From Methanomassiliicoccaceae archaeon (GTDB lineage: Archaea > Thermoplasmatota > Thermoplasmata > Methanomassiliicoccales > Methanomethylophilaceae), in NCBI GenBank assembly GCA_031285205.1, contig JAITWO010000019.1:42870-106869 (forward strand): 64,000 nucleotides of DNA. The letters run 5' to 3'. Each line of letters begins with the position of its first letter. Within the stretch, counting starts at the first letter, position 1. Made by a program: the position numbers and the translations under genes. Shown piece by piece: positions 24,933-33,935 of the stretch. The notes beneath the pieces were generated by a model. The model searched no databases, was not told the origin of the DNA, and worked only from the letters and a program-made list of their open reading frames with translations.

Positions 24933-25813
24933 GTCCTGTGGCCTCTCTCGCATTCGAGATGCCCCTTTCTCATTCTCATGTGTGCGCCGCATTCCGGGCA
25001 TGCCACCTCGTCGAGGATACTGTCTGTCCACATCTTCCTCGTTTCGCTGTCCCTTGCCCTCTCCGCATAATCATATCTTTCACGGAGCGTGGGCGTGGTG
25101 CATAACAGCTTCAGCGACGAAATGTCGTACATGTTCCGCCGGTCATCCAGCATGGCGAAGTAATTCAGTCCCAACACCCATGCGATGACCGCTCCCGCCA
25201 TGAACCCGCTCAGGTGGGCCGCGTATGCCACCCCCGAATTGTCGAACAGGAAAAGTAACAGCTGCACCGAGAACCACACCAGCGCGGTGGTCCGAACCGG
25301 GAACCTGTTCGTTATGACCGGCCCGACCGGCATCCATATCCTGTCCCGCGGATACAGCATGAGCATCGCACCGAACAATGCCGATATCGCCCCGGAGGCA
25401 CCGATCAGGTAGACGCTTGAGCTCTGTTCCAGCAATCCGAATGTCAGTCCTCCTATGACCCCTCCCAGAAGGTAAACGGATATGAACCTCCATCTGCCGA
25501 TGCGTGATTCCAATGCCAGACCGATGAGCATCAGGAAAAGCATGTTGAATATCAGGTGCAGGATGTCCATGTGCAGGAACATTGATGTGAGAAGGGTCCA
25601 CGGCTCATTCCCTGCAAAGAACTCCGGCGGAATGAACCCCAGTTCGAACAGCGTCCAGTTGAAGTGTCCGTCCGGATACCCCATATCCGTCACCGCGAAT
25701 ATCGCTGTATTCGATATAACAAGGACAAGTGTCGGGCTGAGCTTCCGGAATCTCAGCAGTATCGCGATCGTGATGATTATTAAGACTATCACGATCCACG
25801 AGGCCGTCTCCAT
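24929..25813 (-). CDS. rhomboid family intramembrane serine protease with C-terminal zinc ribbon
   Basis: This 294-residue membrane protein has six to seven helices. The catalytic serine lies in 'YLIGASGAISALFGAM' (GxSG) and the histidine in 'YAAHLSGFMAGAVIAWVLG'; the conserved 'ILHLIFNMLFL' and 'GRWRFISVYLLGGVIGG' are present. After the membrane part, about 60 cytosolic residues end in 'ACPECGAHMRMRKGHLECERGH', which has paired cysteines of a zinc ribbon, an unusual addition. It is first in a three-gene run and shares a palindromic TATA core with the divergent methyltransferase. Confidence 0.9.
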   Translation of the reverse strand: METASWIVIVLIIITIAILLRFRKLSPTLVLVISNTAIFAVTDMGYPDGHFNWTLFELGFIPPEFFAGNEPWTLLTSMFLHMDILHLIFNMLFLMLIGLALESRIGRWRFISVYLLGGVIGGLTFGLLEQSSSVYLIGASGAISALFGAMLMLYPRDRIWMPVGPVITNRFPVRTTALVWFSVQLLLFLFDNSGVAYAAHLSGFMAGAVIAWVLGLNYFAMLDDRRNMYDISSLKLLCTTPTLRERYDYAERARDSETRKMWTDSILDEVACPECGAHMRMRKGHLECERGHRT

Positions 25814-25831
25814 GGTCGAGAAATGTCCTGC

Positions 25832-25840
25832 AAATATTTA
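25832..25840. promoter_or_regulatory. shared palindromic TATA core for divergent genes
   Basis: AAATATTTA sits 23 bases from the minus-strand start at 25813 and about 29 bases from the plus-strand ATG at 25866. It reads nearly the same on both strands and predicts leaderless transcripts both ways. Confidence 0.5.
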
Positions 25841-25865
25841 AGCCGTGAATAGTGATGTTAGTAAC

Positions 25866-26432
25866 ATGAGGTATGACCCGAACATCCGAATAGAGGAGCA
25901 TGACGAGGTCTACTCTCCGGATGATGACAGCATACTTCTCATCGAATCCCTTGATGTCCGCGACGGCGAGCAGATCTTGGAGATAGGGTGCGGAAGCGGC
26001 ATCGTCGCCATACATTGTGCGAAGAACGGCGCCGAGGTTGACGCTGTCGACATAAATCCTGCCGCTGTCGCTATGACCAGAAAGAACGCCGCGGCCAACG
26101 GCGCATATATGGACATCCGCCTCTCCGATCTTTATGCGGACATCGACTCATGCTACGATACCATCGTGTTCAATCTTCCTTACCTTCCGGTGAACGACCC
26201 CGGAGACCTGGGAAAAGCGTGGTCGGGAGGGGTCGGCGGTGTTGAGCCGTTACAAAAGCTCCTTAACGGCGTCAGGGACCGTCTCCTGCCCAGAGGGAGG
26301 TTCGTGATAGTCGTATCGTCACTGATGGACCAGGGACGGCTGGATGAGGTCCTCGCTGATTACGATGTCTCCGTCATAGGGGAGAAGGATCTTTTTTATG
26401 AGACACTGAAAGTACTGGAGATACGGCTCTAA
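25866..26432 (+). CDS. HemK2/PrmC-type N5-glutamine methyltransferase
   Basis: This 188-residue class I methyltransferase has motif I 'ILEIGCGSGIVAIHCA' and the NPPY-class catalytic motif as 'VFNLPYLPVND'. It belongs to the short HemK2/Mtq2 group, which in archaea and eukaryotes methylates the GGQ glutamine of release factor aRF1/eRF1; that substrate is inferred from the family. The N terminus 'IEEHDEVYSPDDDSILLIESL' is typical of that group. ATG 25866 fits the shared TATA core. Its TAA stop overlaps the convergent gatE stop. Confidence 0.88.
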   Translation: MRYDPNIRIEEHDEVYSPDDDSILLIESLDVRDGEQILEIGCGSGIVAIHCAKNGAEVDAVDINPAAVAMTRKNAAANGAYMDIRLSDLYADIDSCYDTIVFNLPYLPVNDPGDLGKAWSGGVGGVEPLQKLLNGVRDRLLPRGRFVIVVSSLMDQGRLDEVLADYDVSVIGEKDLFYETLKVLEIRL

Positions 26433-28291
26433 AGCAGCTTTTTTATTTCCTTCGTGAGAAGGTCGTTCATCTTTTTACCGTCAAGCTTTCCTCTCAGCGC
26501 CTCCATGACCGGCCCCATGAGCGGCCCCACAGAGCCCATTCCCTTCTCTTTCACGAAATTTTCACGTTCCGTGACTATCTTTGCTATTATCTTCGCCGCT
26601 TCGGATTCGCTCATGGCACCGACGCCCAGTTTGGACACCGCGTCGCTGACCGGCGTGCCTTTCGCGATCTCACGGAAAAGGGACGGCAACGCCTCTTTGG
26701 CGAAGTTCCCTGCCTTCAGTGAACTGAAGATATCCAGTATGTCCTTTTCTGATATCGCGTTCACGTCGATGCCTTCCCTTTCCATCTCCGTGAACGTACC
26801 CAAGAATGTGGCGGCTGCGGCCGATATCAGTGCCTTGTCCTTTGCTATCTTCTCAAATATATCTTCATTGCCCTGCCTGACGATCTGGTCCGCCTGCTGA
26901 GCGTTGATCCCGTATTTTGATATCAGCCTCTTTGTTATGTTCTCAGGAAGCTCGGGGAGATTGTTGTATATCTGTTTCAGCTTTTCCTCGGTCATCAGTA
27001 TCGGCGGGATGTCCGTCTCAGGGTACATCCTTGCTGCGCCGGGCAGCGGGCGCATGTACCTTGACGTTCCGTCGGGCTGTGGGTCCCTCGTCTCCTCAGG
27101 TACGCCGGTCAGTGCTTCCTTTGCCCTTTCGGTGACCGCTTCGAGTGCGGCTTTCGCTTTGCCCTCCCTCTCGGCACACAGCACGAACGCATCATGTTCC
27201 CCTTTCATTGAAAGGGCCTCTTTCGTTCTGCTGACGTATTCCTCCTCGATGCCGTATGCGGGCAGTTCGTCGGAATGGAATATCCCCTTCACTCCTTTCG
27301 TCCTTGCGCGTTGCGCCATCTCCGCCCCCAGACGTAACCTGCCGGAGTCGCCGTTCAGCACTCCGGCGAACCCGTGCAGTCTCACGGCAAGGACCTTCCC
27401 CTTATCGGACAGCGCGGACCTTATGACCTTTGACGGGCAGTCCTTGAAGATGTCCGTCACATCGATCATCGTCTCATCTATGCAGACCTTTCGCTCTGCC
27501 AATATGTCCTTGATGACAAGGAGCATCGTGTGCCTCTGCACTTCGTTCTCAACGTACGTCGGTAATAACCTTAACTCCTGCGCCCCCTTTATCTCCGTGC
27601 GCCTGCTTCCGGGCAGCGAGATGTTTATGTCCTCCCGTATCGTTCCTATCCCTCGCTTCACCCTCTTCGTCGCCCTCAGCATCGTCCCTATGCGCAGGGC
27701 AACCTCCATCGCCTCCTCGGGCGTCCGTATATCTGGCCCGGTGGCAATCTCTATGAGAGGTATGCTCAGCCTGTCCAGACGGTACGTTATCTCGCCGTCC
27801 TTCTCCTCTATCTTCCTCGATGAATCTTCTTCCAGGCAGACGGACTCGATGACTATCTCCTTCCCGTTCACTTTTATGCGTCCGTCCTTCGCGACCATCG
27901 CCGTCCTTTGGTATCCTCCGGGCCCAGAACCGTCGACGACGATCTTCCTCATGAAATAGATCTCATCGAATATCGTTGCATCGGCCATTGCGGCGAACGT
28001 AAGCGCAACATCCAATGCATCCTCGTTGACATTGTTCGGAGGTTCTTCGTCCAATTCCACGAGGCAGCTCACCTTCGCCGGCGTTTGATATCGATAGCTT
28101 AACTGCTTCTTTGATTCGGCGAGTGCCGCCCTGTCCGTTATCCCCGACTCACCGGCCATGGGCCTCAGCCGTCTGAGATACGTGGACGTGCTTTCCTCCG
28201 AAAGTTCACTGTCACAGGAACAGAACAGCTTCTTCGTGTCCAGCTGCTGGTGTATCTCAATGCCGCAGATGAACCTGTCACCAGATGACAT
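26429..28291 (-). CDS. gatE: Glu-tRNA(Gln) amidotransferase subunit E
   Basis: GatE activates misacylated Glu-tRNA(Gln) and, with ammonia from GatD, makes Gln-tRNA(Gln); this is the archaeal route. The 620-residue protein begins 'CGIEIHQQLDTKKLFCSC' (kinase/amidotransferase domain shared with GatB), contains 'YRLDRLSIPLIEIATGPDI' and 'GTIREDINISL', an inserted AspRS-like region, and a C-terminal YqeY-like tRNA-binding tail. It overlaps gatD by 14 bases. It stops at TAG; eleven codons later there is a TAA. Confidence 0.97.
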   Translation of the reverse strand: MSSGDRFICGIEIHQQLDTKKLFCSCDSELSEESTSTYLRRLRPMAGESGITDRAALAESKKQLSYRYQTPAKVSCLVELDEEPPNNVNEDALDVALTFAAMADATIFDEIYFMRKIVVDGSGPGGYQRTAMVAKDGRIKVNGKEIVIESVCLEEDSSRKIEEKDGEITYRLDRLSIPLIEIATGPDIRTPEEAMEVALRIGTMLRATKRVKRGIGTIREDINISLPGSRRTEIKGAQELRLLPTYVENEVQRHTMLLVIKDILAERKVCIDETMIDVTDIFKDCPSKVIRSALSDKGKVLAVRLHGFAGVLNGDSGRLRLGAEMAQRARTKGVKGIFHSDELPAYGIEEEYVSRTKEALSMKGEHDAFVLCAEREGKAKAALEAVTERAKEALTGVPEETRDPQPDGTSRYMRPLPGAARMYPETDIPPILMTEEKLKQIYNNLPELPENITKRLISKYGINAQQADQIVRQGNEDIFEKIAKDKALISAAAATFLGTFTEMEREGIDVNAISEKDILDIFSSLKAGNFAKEALPSLFREIAKGTPVSDAVSKLGVGAMSESEAAKIIAKIVTERENFVKEKGMGSVGPLMGPVMEALRGKLDGKKMNDLLTKEIKKLL

Positions 28292-29579
28292 CGGCCGTCC
28301 TCCTGTCGTTTGTTTCGTATGATATCCGGACCTTCATCATCTTCTTCGCCTCTTCCGTGCTCTCGGAGTTTGCGAGCGCCCACATGAGTTTCACGTATGC
28401 GGTCTCCGGAAGCATATCGCCTGCCGGAATGATACCCATCCTCTGCAGATCGCGTCCGGTATCGTAAACGTTCATTCCCGTCGGCCCGTTTATGCACTGC
28501 GATGTCATCACGACCACGGAACCGTTATCTATTGCGTCCTTCAGAAGCGACGCAAACTCGCCGCTTACGTGACCCAGGCCCGATCCCGCCATGACCACTC
28601 CTTTGGATCCCATGACGACATCTCTGAACAACGCCGGGTCCATGCCCGGATAATAATACAGAAGGATCACTTTCTTTTCCATGTTCTTCGATACGGACGT
28701 CTTTTCGGACGCCTTCGGAACCTCGTCCGAGAACGTGATGCTCCCGGAGGCGTCCATCTTTGCAACGGGAACACAGTTTATGCTACGGAATGCGTCCCTG
28801 CGGGATGTATGCATCTTCCTCACCCGGGTTCCCCGGTGCACCGCATACGAATCATCATTCATGGTGTCATGCATTATCACGTAGACCCCCGCGGCCTTGG
28901 ATGATGCACAGAACCTTACCGATGCCGATATATTCCCCGGCGCGTCCGATGAGGGCCTGTCCGGCGATCTTTGCGAACCCACGAGGACCACCGGCCCGCT
29001 CAGCTCTCTGAGCATGAATGATAATGCCGCTGCCGTATACCCCATGGTATCCGTTCCGTGCAGTATCACGATGCCGTCGGCGCCGTTGTTCATCTCCTCT
29101 CCGACCGCTTCCGCAATATGCTGCCATTGTTCAACGGAAATGTTCTCCGAGAACATAGAGAACAGGTCCCTTGTCCTTATGTTGGCGATATCGAACGATT
29201 CCGGGATCTGATCGAGCAGGCGCTCCGCCGACAGCCCGGGCGACACTGCCCCAGTTCTTGTGTCTGCCCGCGATGCTATCGTGCCGCCTGTGCCCATGAC
29301 TACTATATCAGGCAGCCCTTTCTTCGGCTTGCGTGCCTTTCCGGCGACGGCGTTCACGGAGGGTTGTTCGATCAGTTTTATGACTGTCCCCTTGCCGGCC
29401 CTGAATCCCGCATAATATCCGTTCTTCAACCTTATCACTATGATGTCGGGATCGGAGGAGTCCTTGTTCGGCATGAGCACGCCCCTGTGCCCCTTCCCGT
29501 CCACGGTGACCGATATGAGGGATCCTTCTTTGGCTCCTGCGGACACTATCATCTTTGATAATCTGTCAGAGTATCTCAT
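28278..29579 (-). CDS. gatD: Glu-tRNA(Gln) amidotransferase subunit D
   Basis: GatD is an asparaginase-like glutaminase that releases ammonia for GatE. The 433-residue protein has a small N-terminal beta domain (1-80) followed by the L-asparaginase fold with the first catalytic threonine in 'VMGTGGTIASRAD' and the second in 'VILHGTDTMGYTAAAL', then 'SDAPGNISASVRF' and the C-terminal 'VVMTSQCINGPTGMNVYDTGRDL'. It heads the gatD-gatE operon. Its start is divergent from hypB with a 101-bp gap. Confidence 0.97.
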   Translation of the reverse strand: MRYSDRLSKMIVSAGAKEGSLISVTVDGKGHRGVLMPNKDSSDPDIIVIRLKNGYYAGFRAGKGTVIKLIEQPSVNAVAGKARKPKKGLPDIVVMGTGGTIASRADTRTGAVSPGLSAERLLDQIPESFDIANIRTRDLFSMFSENISVEQWQHIAEAVGEEMNNGADGIVILHGTDTMGYTAAALSFMLRELSGPVVLVGSQRSPDRPSSDAPGNISASVRFCASSKAAGVYVIMHDTMNDDSYAVHRGTRVRKMHTSRRDAFRSINCVPVAKMDASGSITFSDEVPKASEKTSVSKNMEKKVILLYYYPGMDPALFRDVVMGSKGVVMAGSGLGHVSGEFASLLKDAIDNGSVVVMTSQCINGPTGMNVYDTGRDLQRMGIIPAGDMLPETAYVKLMWALANSESTEEAKKMMKVRISYETNDRRTADVIW

Positions 29580-29680
29580 GTTGTTCCGTCCCTCGTTATC
29601 CCTTTTCCGTTTATTTCATTTTGTGTGCTTTCCCACGCAACAACGGTAATGATTATTACTCTCCTCATATTCTCCATGGT

Positions 29681-30337
29681 GTGCACAACATAACCGAGAT
29701 AGGAATGGAGTATGACGTTCTCAGGGAGAACGTGAAGATCGCGCATGCGAACCATCAGCTTCTTACTGAGAATAATATCCGATCCGTGGACATCATGGGC
29801 TCGATCGGTTCCGGGAAGACGTCACTCATCGTCAGAATTGCCGAAAAACTGACCGCAAAGGGGATACGTGTCGGAGCGATAGCGGGCGATGTTACAGGTG
29901 ATGATGACTTCAAGCGTATGGTCTCCGCGAACATATCCGCAACCAACTGCAACACGGGCCATGAGTGCCACCTTGACGCCAACATGGTGAAAAGATCGTT
30001 AAAGAAGATGGACCTCCGTTCCATTGATGTGCTGCTGATCGAAAACGTCGGCAATCTCGTGTGCCCGGCGGACTTCCCGCTCGGCACAGACCTGAGAATG
30101 GTCGTCATATCAACCACCGAAGGGGATGACATGGTAAGAAAGCATCCCGATATATTCTTACATTCAGATATTGCCGTGATAAACAAAACGGACATCGCGG
30201 AATATGTGGACGTTGACATCAGCGTAATAAAGAATGATTATTCGAAGCTCACCGGCGGTGCGCTCAAAATGATGGAATGCAGCGTGAAAAAGGATAAAGG
30301 CGTGGACGAGATAATAAGCGCATTGAAGCTTTGGTGA
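29681..30337 (+). CDS. hypB: hydrogenase nickel incorporation protein HypB
   Basis: GTPase that helps insert nickel into [NiFe] hydrogenase. The 218-residue protein has the P-loop 'MGSIGSGKTSLI', the switch/metal region 'CNTGHECHLDA' with the conserved Cys and His residues for Ni/Zn at the dimer interface, 'LLIENVGNLVCPADFPLG' and the guanine-specificity motif 'INKTDIAEYV'. I chose GTG 29681 since its N terminus (MHNITEIG...) matches archaeal HypB; ATG 29705 is the alternative. No N-terminal His-rich stretch is present. It precedes purD by 4 bases. Confidence 0.95.
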   Translation: MHNITEIGMEYDVLRENVKIAHANHQLLTENNIRSVDIMGSIGSGKTSLIVRIAEKLTAKGIRVGAIAGDVTGDDDFKRMVSANISATNCNTGHECHLDANMVKRSLKKMDLRSIDVLLIENVGNLVCPADFPLGTDLRMVVISTTEGDDMVRKHPDIFLHSDIAVINKTDIAEYVDVDISVIKNDYSKLTGGALKMMECSVKKDKGVDEIISALKLW

Positions 30338-30341
30338 TATC

Positions 30342-31670
30342 ATGAAAGTACTGACTGTCGGCGGAGGCGGAAGGGAGCACGCGGCCGTGGAAGCTTTTTA
30401 TCGCTCCGGTGCTGAGATCTACGCTGTAATGAAGAACGCGAATCCCGGGATCATCAAGAGGGCCAGAGGGTACAGACTCATAGATGAGAAGGATGTTCAG
30501 GCGGTGTGCGGGTACGCAAAGGAGTGTAAGACGGAATTGGCATTCGTCGGCCCGGAGGCGCCGCTGGAAGCAGGGCTCGTTGACGCTTTGGAGAACATGG
30601 GAATAAAATGCGCTTCGCCAACGAGGGCCGCCGCCAGGATCGAAACGTCGAAGACATTCATGCGTGAACTTCTCCGGGACCATAAGATAAAGGGCAATCT
30701 GGGTTTTGCGAGCTTCGATAACGCGAAGGATGCCGCCGACCATATCAGGAGCGTGAAGTACGACATTGTTGTGAAGCCCGTAGGCCTTACCGGCGGAAAG
30801 GGTGTGAAGGTGCAGGGGGAGCACCTGCATTCGTTCGATGACATAATGAGATATGTGAACGAGATCTTTGATAACAACATAGGCGGTGCCGGCGTCATCA
30901 TTGAAGAGAAGGCGGTTGGAGAGGAGTTCACGCAGATGGTGTTCTGCGACGGTAAGAAAATATCACCCATGCCCCTGGTGCAGGACCATAAGAGGGCGTA
31001 CGAGGGAGATGTCGGTCCAAACACAGGAGGCATGGGTTCTTATACAGATGCTGATCATCTTCTTCCGTTCGTGACCTCTTCCGAACGGAAGGAGGCGCTG
31101 AACATTGTACAAAAGATCGTTGATGCATTAAGGAAGGAAGGGTGCACTTACAGAGGTCCCATGTACGGTCAGTTCATGCTCACCGTCGACGGTCCCAAGA
31201 TAATAGAGATAAACGCAAGGTTCGGGGACCCGGAAGCCATGAATGTCCTCCCAATACTGAGAACGAGCTTCACCGATGTGTGCATGGCCATGGCCGCCGG
31301 CACCCTGACGGATAACATAGAATTTGAGAATAAGGCGACCGTTTGCAAATACGTCGTCCCGGAGGGCTACGGCGTAAGATCGAAGGCAGGACTTCCCATA
31401 TCGGTTGACGAAGAACAGATAGAGAGATGCGGGGCGGCGGCGTTCTACGCTAACGTCGATATCGTCAACGGAGAACTGGTGACCGGAACATCGAGGGCCG
31501 TGGGCGTCGTGGGAATGGCGGAGAGCATCGAAGATGCCGAGGCAAACTGCGAGAAGGCGCTGGAGTATGTGAAAGGTGAGGCGATATTCGTTCGCCACGA
31601 CATCGGTAAGAAAGAGCTGTTGCAGAGACGCGTCGATCATATGAAAGAACTGCGCAGCGTGAGAAGATGA
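30342..31670 (+). CDS. purD: phosphoribosylamine-glycine ligase PurD
   Basis: PurD makes glycinamide ribonucleotide from phosphoribosylamine, glycine and ATP, the second step of purine synthesis. The 442-residue ATP-grasp enzyme starts 'MKVLTVGGGGREHA' and contains 'VGPEAPLEAGLVD', 'KPVGLTGGKGVKVQGE' and 'INARFGDPEAMNVLP'. It has normal length. GGTGATATC precedes the ATG, and the ATGA overlap with truA at the 3' end indicates coupling. Its linkage to hypB appears to be chance or shared expression only. Confidence 0.97.
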   Translation: MKVLTVGGGGREHAAVEAFYRSGAEIYAVMKNANPGIIKRARGYRLIDEKDVQAVCGYAKECKTELAFVGPEAPLEAGLVDALENMGIKCASPTRAAARIETSKTFMRELLRDHKIKGNLGFASFDNAKDAADHIRSVKYDIVVKPVGLTGGKGVKVQGEHLHSFDDIMRYVNEIFDNNIGGAGVIIEEKAVGEEFTQMVFCDGKKISPMPLVQDHKRAYEGDVGPNTGGMGSYTDADHLLPFVTSSERKEALNIVQKIVDALRKEGCTYRGPMYGQFMLTVDGPKIIEINARFGDPEAMNVLPILRTSFTDVCMAMAAGTLTDNIEFENKATVCKYVVPEGYGVRSKAGLPISVDEEQIERCGAAAFYANVDIVNGELVTGTSRAVGVVGMAESIEDAEANCEKALEYVKGEAIFVRHDIGKKELLQRRVDHMKELRSVRR

Positions 31671-32434
31671 GGCGTGTTGCCGTAAAGATAGCGTACATGG
31701 GCGACGAGTTCGCGGGTTCGCAGGTGCAACCCGGGCTCAGGACGGTCGAAGGCGAAATACGATCCGATCTGGAAAGCCTCGGCGAGAATGATGTGAACCT
31801 GAAGTGTGCCAGCCGCACGGACCGCGGCGTGAACGCGTTGGGCAATGTCGCAGTGTTCAACACCTCATTTGATTCCGATCTCGTTCTTCTGAAGGCGCTT
31901 AACGCCGTCTCCAAGGGGGTGTTCTACCAGTCGATAGCGACCGTGGGCCCTGAGTTCAACCCAAGGCATGCAGTCGAGAGGGTGTACCGCTACGTCCTCC
32001 CGGCTGCCGGCATTGATACCGTGCTGGCGGAGCGGTGCGCAGCGCTGTTCGAAGGAACGCATGACTTTGTGCGGTTCTGCAAAACGAACGATAAGGACAC
32101 GGTGATGAACATGCGCTCCGTGACGGTGAACAGGAACGATGACCTCCTGATCTTAGAGTTCCGGTCCGAGTTCTTCCTGTGGAATCAGATAAGGAGGATC
32201 GTTGCCGCGATATCGTCCGTCGGAAGAGGGGATGCGTCGCTGCGGGACGCGGAACGTGCGCTTAATGGCGAATCGATATCGTTCGGTATAGCGCGGCCGG
32301 ACGCGCTTACGCTTACTGACATCATTTACGATGACATCGATTTCATAACGCCGTCGGCGGACATGTTCGATGACCGTGTGGAAGAGGAGCTTTTCAAGTG
32401 GTCGTTGAGAAGTGCTTTCTTCACTTCGCTCTGA
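31667..32434 (+). CDS. truA: tRNA pseudouridine synthase A
   Basis: TruA isomerises uridines 38-40 in the tRNA anticodon stem-loop. The 255-residue protein carries the catalytic Asp in 'CASRTDRGVNALGNVAVF' near residue 55, the family motif 'FNPRHAVERVYRYVLP', and 'FRSEFFLWNQIRRIVAAI' in the C-terminal half. ATG overlaps the purD stop. It is the third gene in the hypB-purD-truA run. Confidence 0.94.
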   Translation: MRRVAVKIAYMGDEFAGSQVQPGLRTVEGEIRSDLESLGENDVNLKCASRTDRGVNALGNVAVFNTSFDSDLVLLKALNAVSKGVFYQSIATVGPEFNPRHAVERVYRYVLPAAGIDTVLAERCAALFEGTHDFVRFCKTNDKDTVMNMRSVTVNRNDDLLILEFRSEFFLWNQIRRIVAAISSVGRGDASLRDAERALNGESISFGIARPDALTLTDIIYDDIDFITPSADMFDDRVEEELFKWSLRSAFFTSL

Positions 32435-32467
32435 GTAGTTTTATCTGTTCTCTGTGTATCTACCATC

Positions 32468-33064
32468 ATGAAGGACATCTCCCGAACGGTCTCGGCTGTC
32501 AGCGAAAGGATGGACAGATTGGAATTGTTGCGCGAAAGATCCGTGGCCGCATCACGATCCATCATCAGACTGACGAAGAGAACGATACATGCTATACATT
32601 CCGGCGATGAGTATAGATCGTTTCTGAACAATGCGGTGTCCGAGTTTAATTCGTTATATGAATTGATACGCGGCGAGCCGGAGGTCTTGTTCTCCGGGCC
32701 GGCGGAGGATGCGATGGCGGAGCTTGCGGAAGCATGCATGCTGTCCTCCATCGTCAATGATGATGAGATCCCGTCATATTCATTGCTGAATATCACTCCG
32801 CAGTCATGGGCCATGGGCCTTGCAGATTGTTTAGGTGAGATGAGAAGGATCTTGCTGGCTCATCTCATGAATGATCGCATAAAGGAAGCGAAGGCGATGT
32901 TCGATGACATGGAGGTTGTATGCGGACATGTATTATCATTCGACGTTCCCGATGCGATACTTCCGATAAGGAGGAAGCAGGATGTTGCAAGGTCGGTCAT
33001 GGAGAGGACGCGCACGGACATAGCTAATGCGTTGCTCATGAGCCGTGCGGATCTGAAATATTGA
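32468..33064 (+). CDS. archaeal translin-family protein
   Basis: This 198-residue all-helical protein matches the translin family: 'ERMDRLELLRERSVAASRSIIRLTKRTIHAIHSGD' at the N terminus, and the hallmark 'DVPDAILPIRRKQDVARSVMERTRTDIANAL' at the C terminus. Translin/TRAX complexes in eukaryotes form an RNA-binding octamer with RNase activity in TRAX; the archaeal protein's role is unknown. Acidic residues that could act as the TRAX-type catalytic site ('AEDAMAELAEA') are in the middle. It follows truA by 33 bases. Confidence 0.85.
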   Translation: MKDISRTVSAVSERMDRLELLRERSVAASRSIIRLTKRTIHAIHSGDEYRSFLNNAVSEFNSLYELIRGEPEVLFSGPAEDAMAELAEACMLSSIVNDDEIPSYSLLNITPQSWAMGLADCLGEMRRILLAHLMNDRIKEAKAMFDDMEVVCGHVLSFDVPDAILPIRRKQDVARSVMERTRTDIANALLMSRADLKY

Positions 33065-33068
33065 AAAT

Positions 33069-33085
33069 GCGGGGCGGGGCCCCGC
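33069..33085. terminator. GC-rich hairpin between convergent genes
   Basis: GCGGGGC (33069-33075) and GCCCCGC (33079-33085) form a 7-bp stem with a GGG loop. On the minus strand it is followed by ATTTTCAATATTTC, so it may mainly end the minus-strand operon. Confidence 0.55.
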
Positions 33086-33092
33086 GTTCTGC

Positions 33093-33935
33093 TCAGCGCC
33101 TTCCCTTAGGTTTGCCCAGATTCTTCACCGGTTTGCGGAATACCCATAACGCTACGATCACCAGAACGATGAACAGTATCACCACTATCGCCTCTATCAG
33201 CGTGTAGCTTGTCTGCCCTATGAAGAACTCCGCCGGCTCTGTCATGATCGTGGCATCCAGGGACTGCGGCCCGACATACCCTTTTATGACGAACGTGTGC
33301 ACACCGCCGGATATGCCCTCGACCAGCCAGTTGTACGTGACGGTCTTGCTTCCCCCAGATTCAATGGTTATGTTTGGATCGTCCTTTCCGTCGATGTCGA
33401 ACCATCCGTTCTCCACCTTGACGCCGTCGACCTCGAACCATATCTCCATGCCAACGATGGCGCCGGCGTTGTTGTTGATCACGGCAGTCAGCTTTATCGG
33501 CGCGATGACAATGACCGGCGCGGTCTTTGTTATCTTCACCTCTTCGCCACTTGTGTTCGTGAACTTGAATTCCACTACCAGCTCATATGATCCGGCGGTG
33601 CCCGGTGCCGTGATCGTCAGGTCCCTGCTGCCCTCGTCCATGTCGATCGTGCCGCTGCCCGGAGATACCGACCCTGCCGAACTGCCTCCGGAATCGATTA
33701 TCTTTGTGGTATATGTCACATCGGCATCGCTTCCGTCCGCATATATTGTGTATATGGCGGTCCTGCCTATCCCCGCGACATATGATTCAGCTCTTATGTC
33801 GGCGTACATGCCGTCGTCCTCGGCGGCAGATGCCGTGGGCAAGATCATGACCATCGCGGTCATCGTAAGCAGAACGACCGCCGTCAGCGCGATCATCTTT
33901 TTCGTAAGAACACCCCCCTTCTTATGCCCATCCAT
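33093..33935 (-). CDS. small membrane-anchored exported protein in the aglB operon
   Basis: This 280-residue protein has an N-terminal signal peptide (MDGHKKGG, then a hydrophobic run to TASAA), about 200 residues of beta-sandwich with repeated APGTAGSYELVVEF-like strands, and a C-terminal membrane helix 'LIEAIVVILFIVLVIVALWVF' followed by RKPVKNLGKPKGRR. Architecture suggests an extracellular adhesin-like domain with a cytosolic basic tail. Start: 33935 gives a positively charged signal peptide; the alternative ATG 33896 overlaps the aglB stop as ATGA but lacks the charge. It is coupled to aglB, suggesting a role in surface biogenesis. Ligand unknown. Confidence 0.75.
   Translation of the reverse strand: MDGHKKGGVLTKKMIALTAVVLLTMTAMVMILPTASAAEDDGMYADIRAESYVAGIGRTAIYTIYADGSDADVTYTTKIIDSGGSSAGSVSPGSGTIDMDEGSRDLTITAPGTAGSYELVVEFKFTNTSGEEVKITKTAPVIVIAPIKLTAVINNNAGAIVGMEIWFEVDGVKVENGWFDIDGKDDPNITIESGGSKTVTYNWLVEGISGGVHTFVIKGYVGPQSLDATIMTEPAEFFIGQTSYTLIEAIVVILFIVLVIVALWVFRKPVKNLGKPKGRR

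Noticed and set aside
26904..27959. A 351-codon frame on the plus strand inside gatE
   Set aside because: Shadow of gatE: Ser/Pro-rich translation, no ribosome site and full antisense overlap with a conserved gene.
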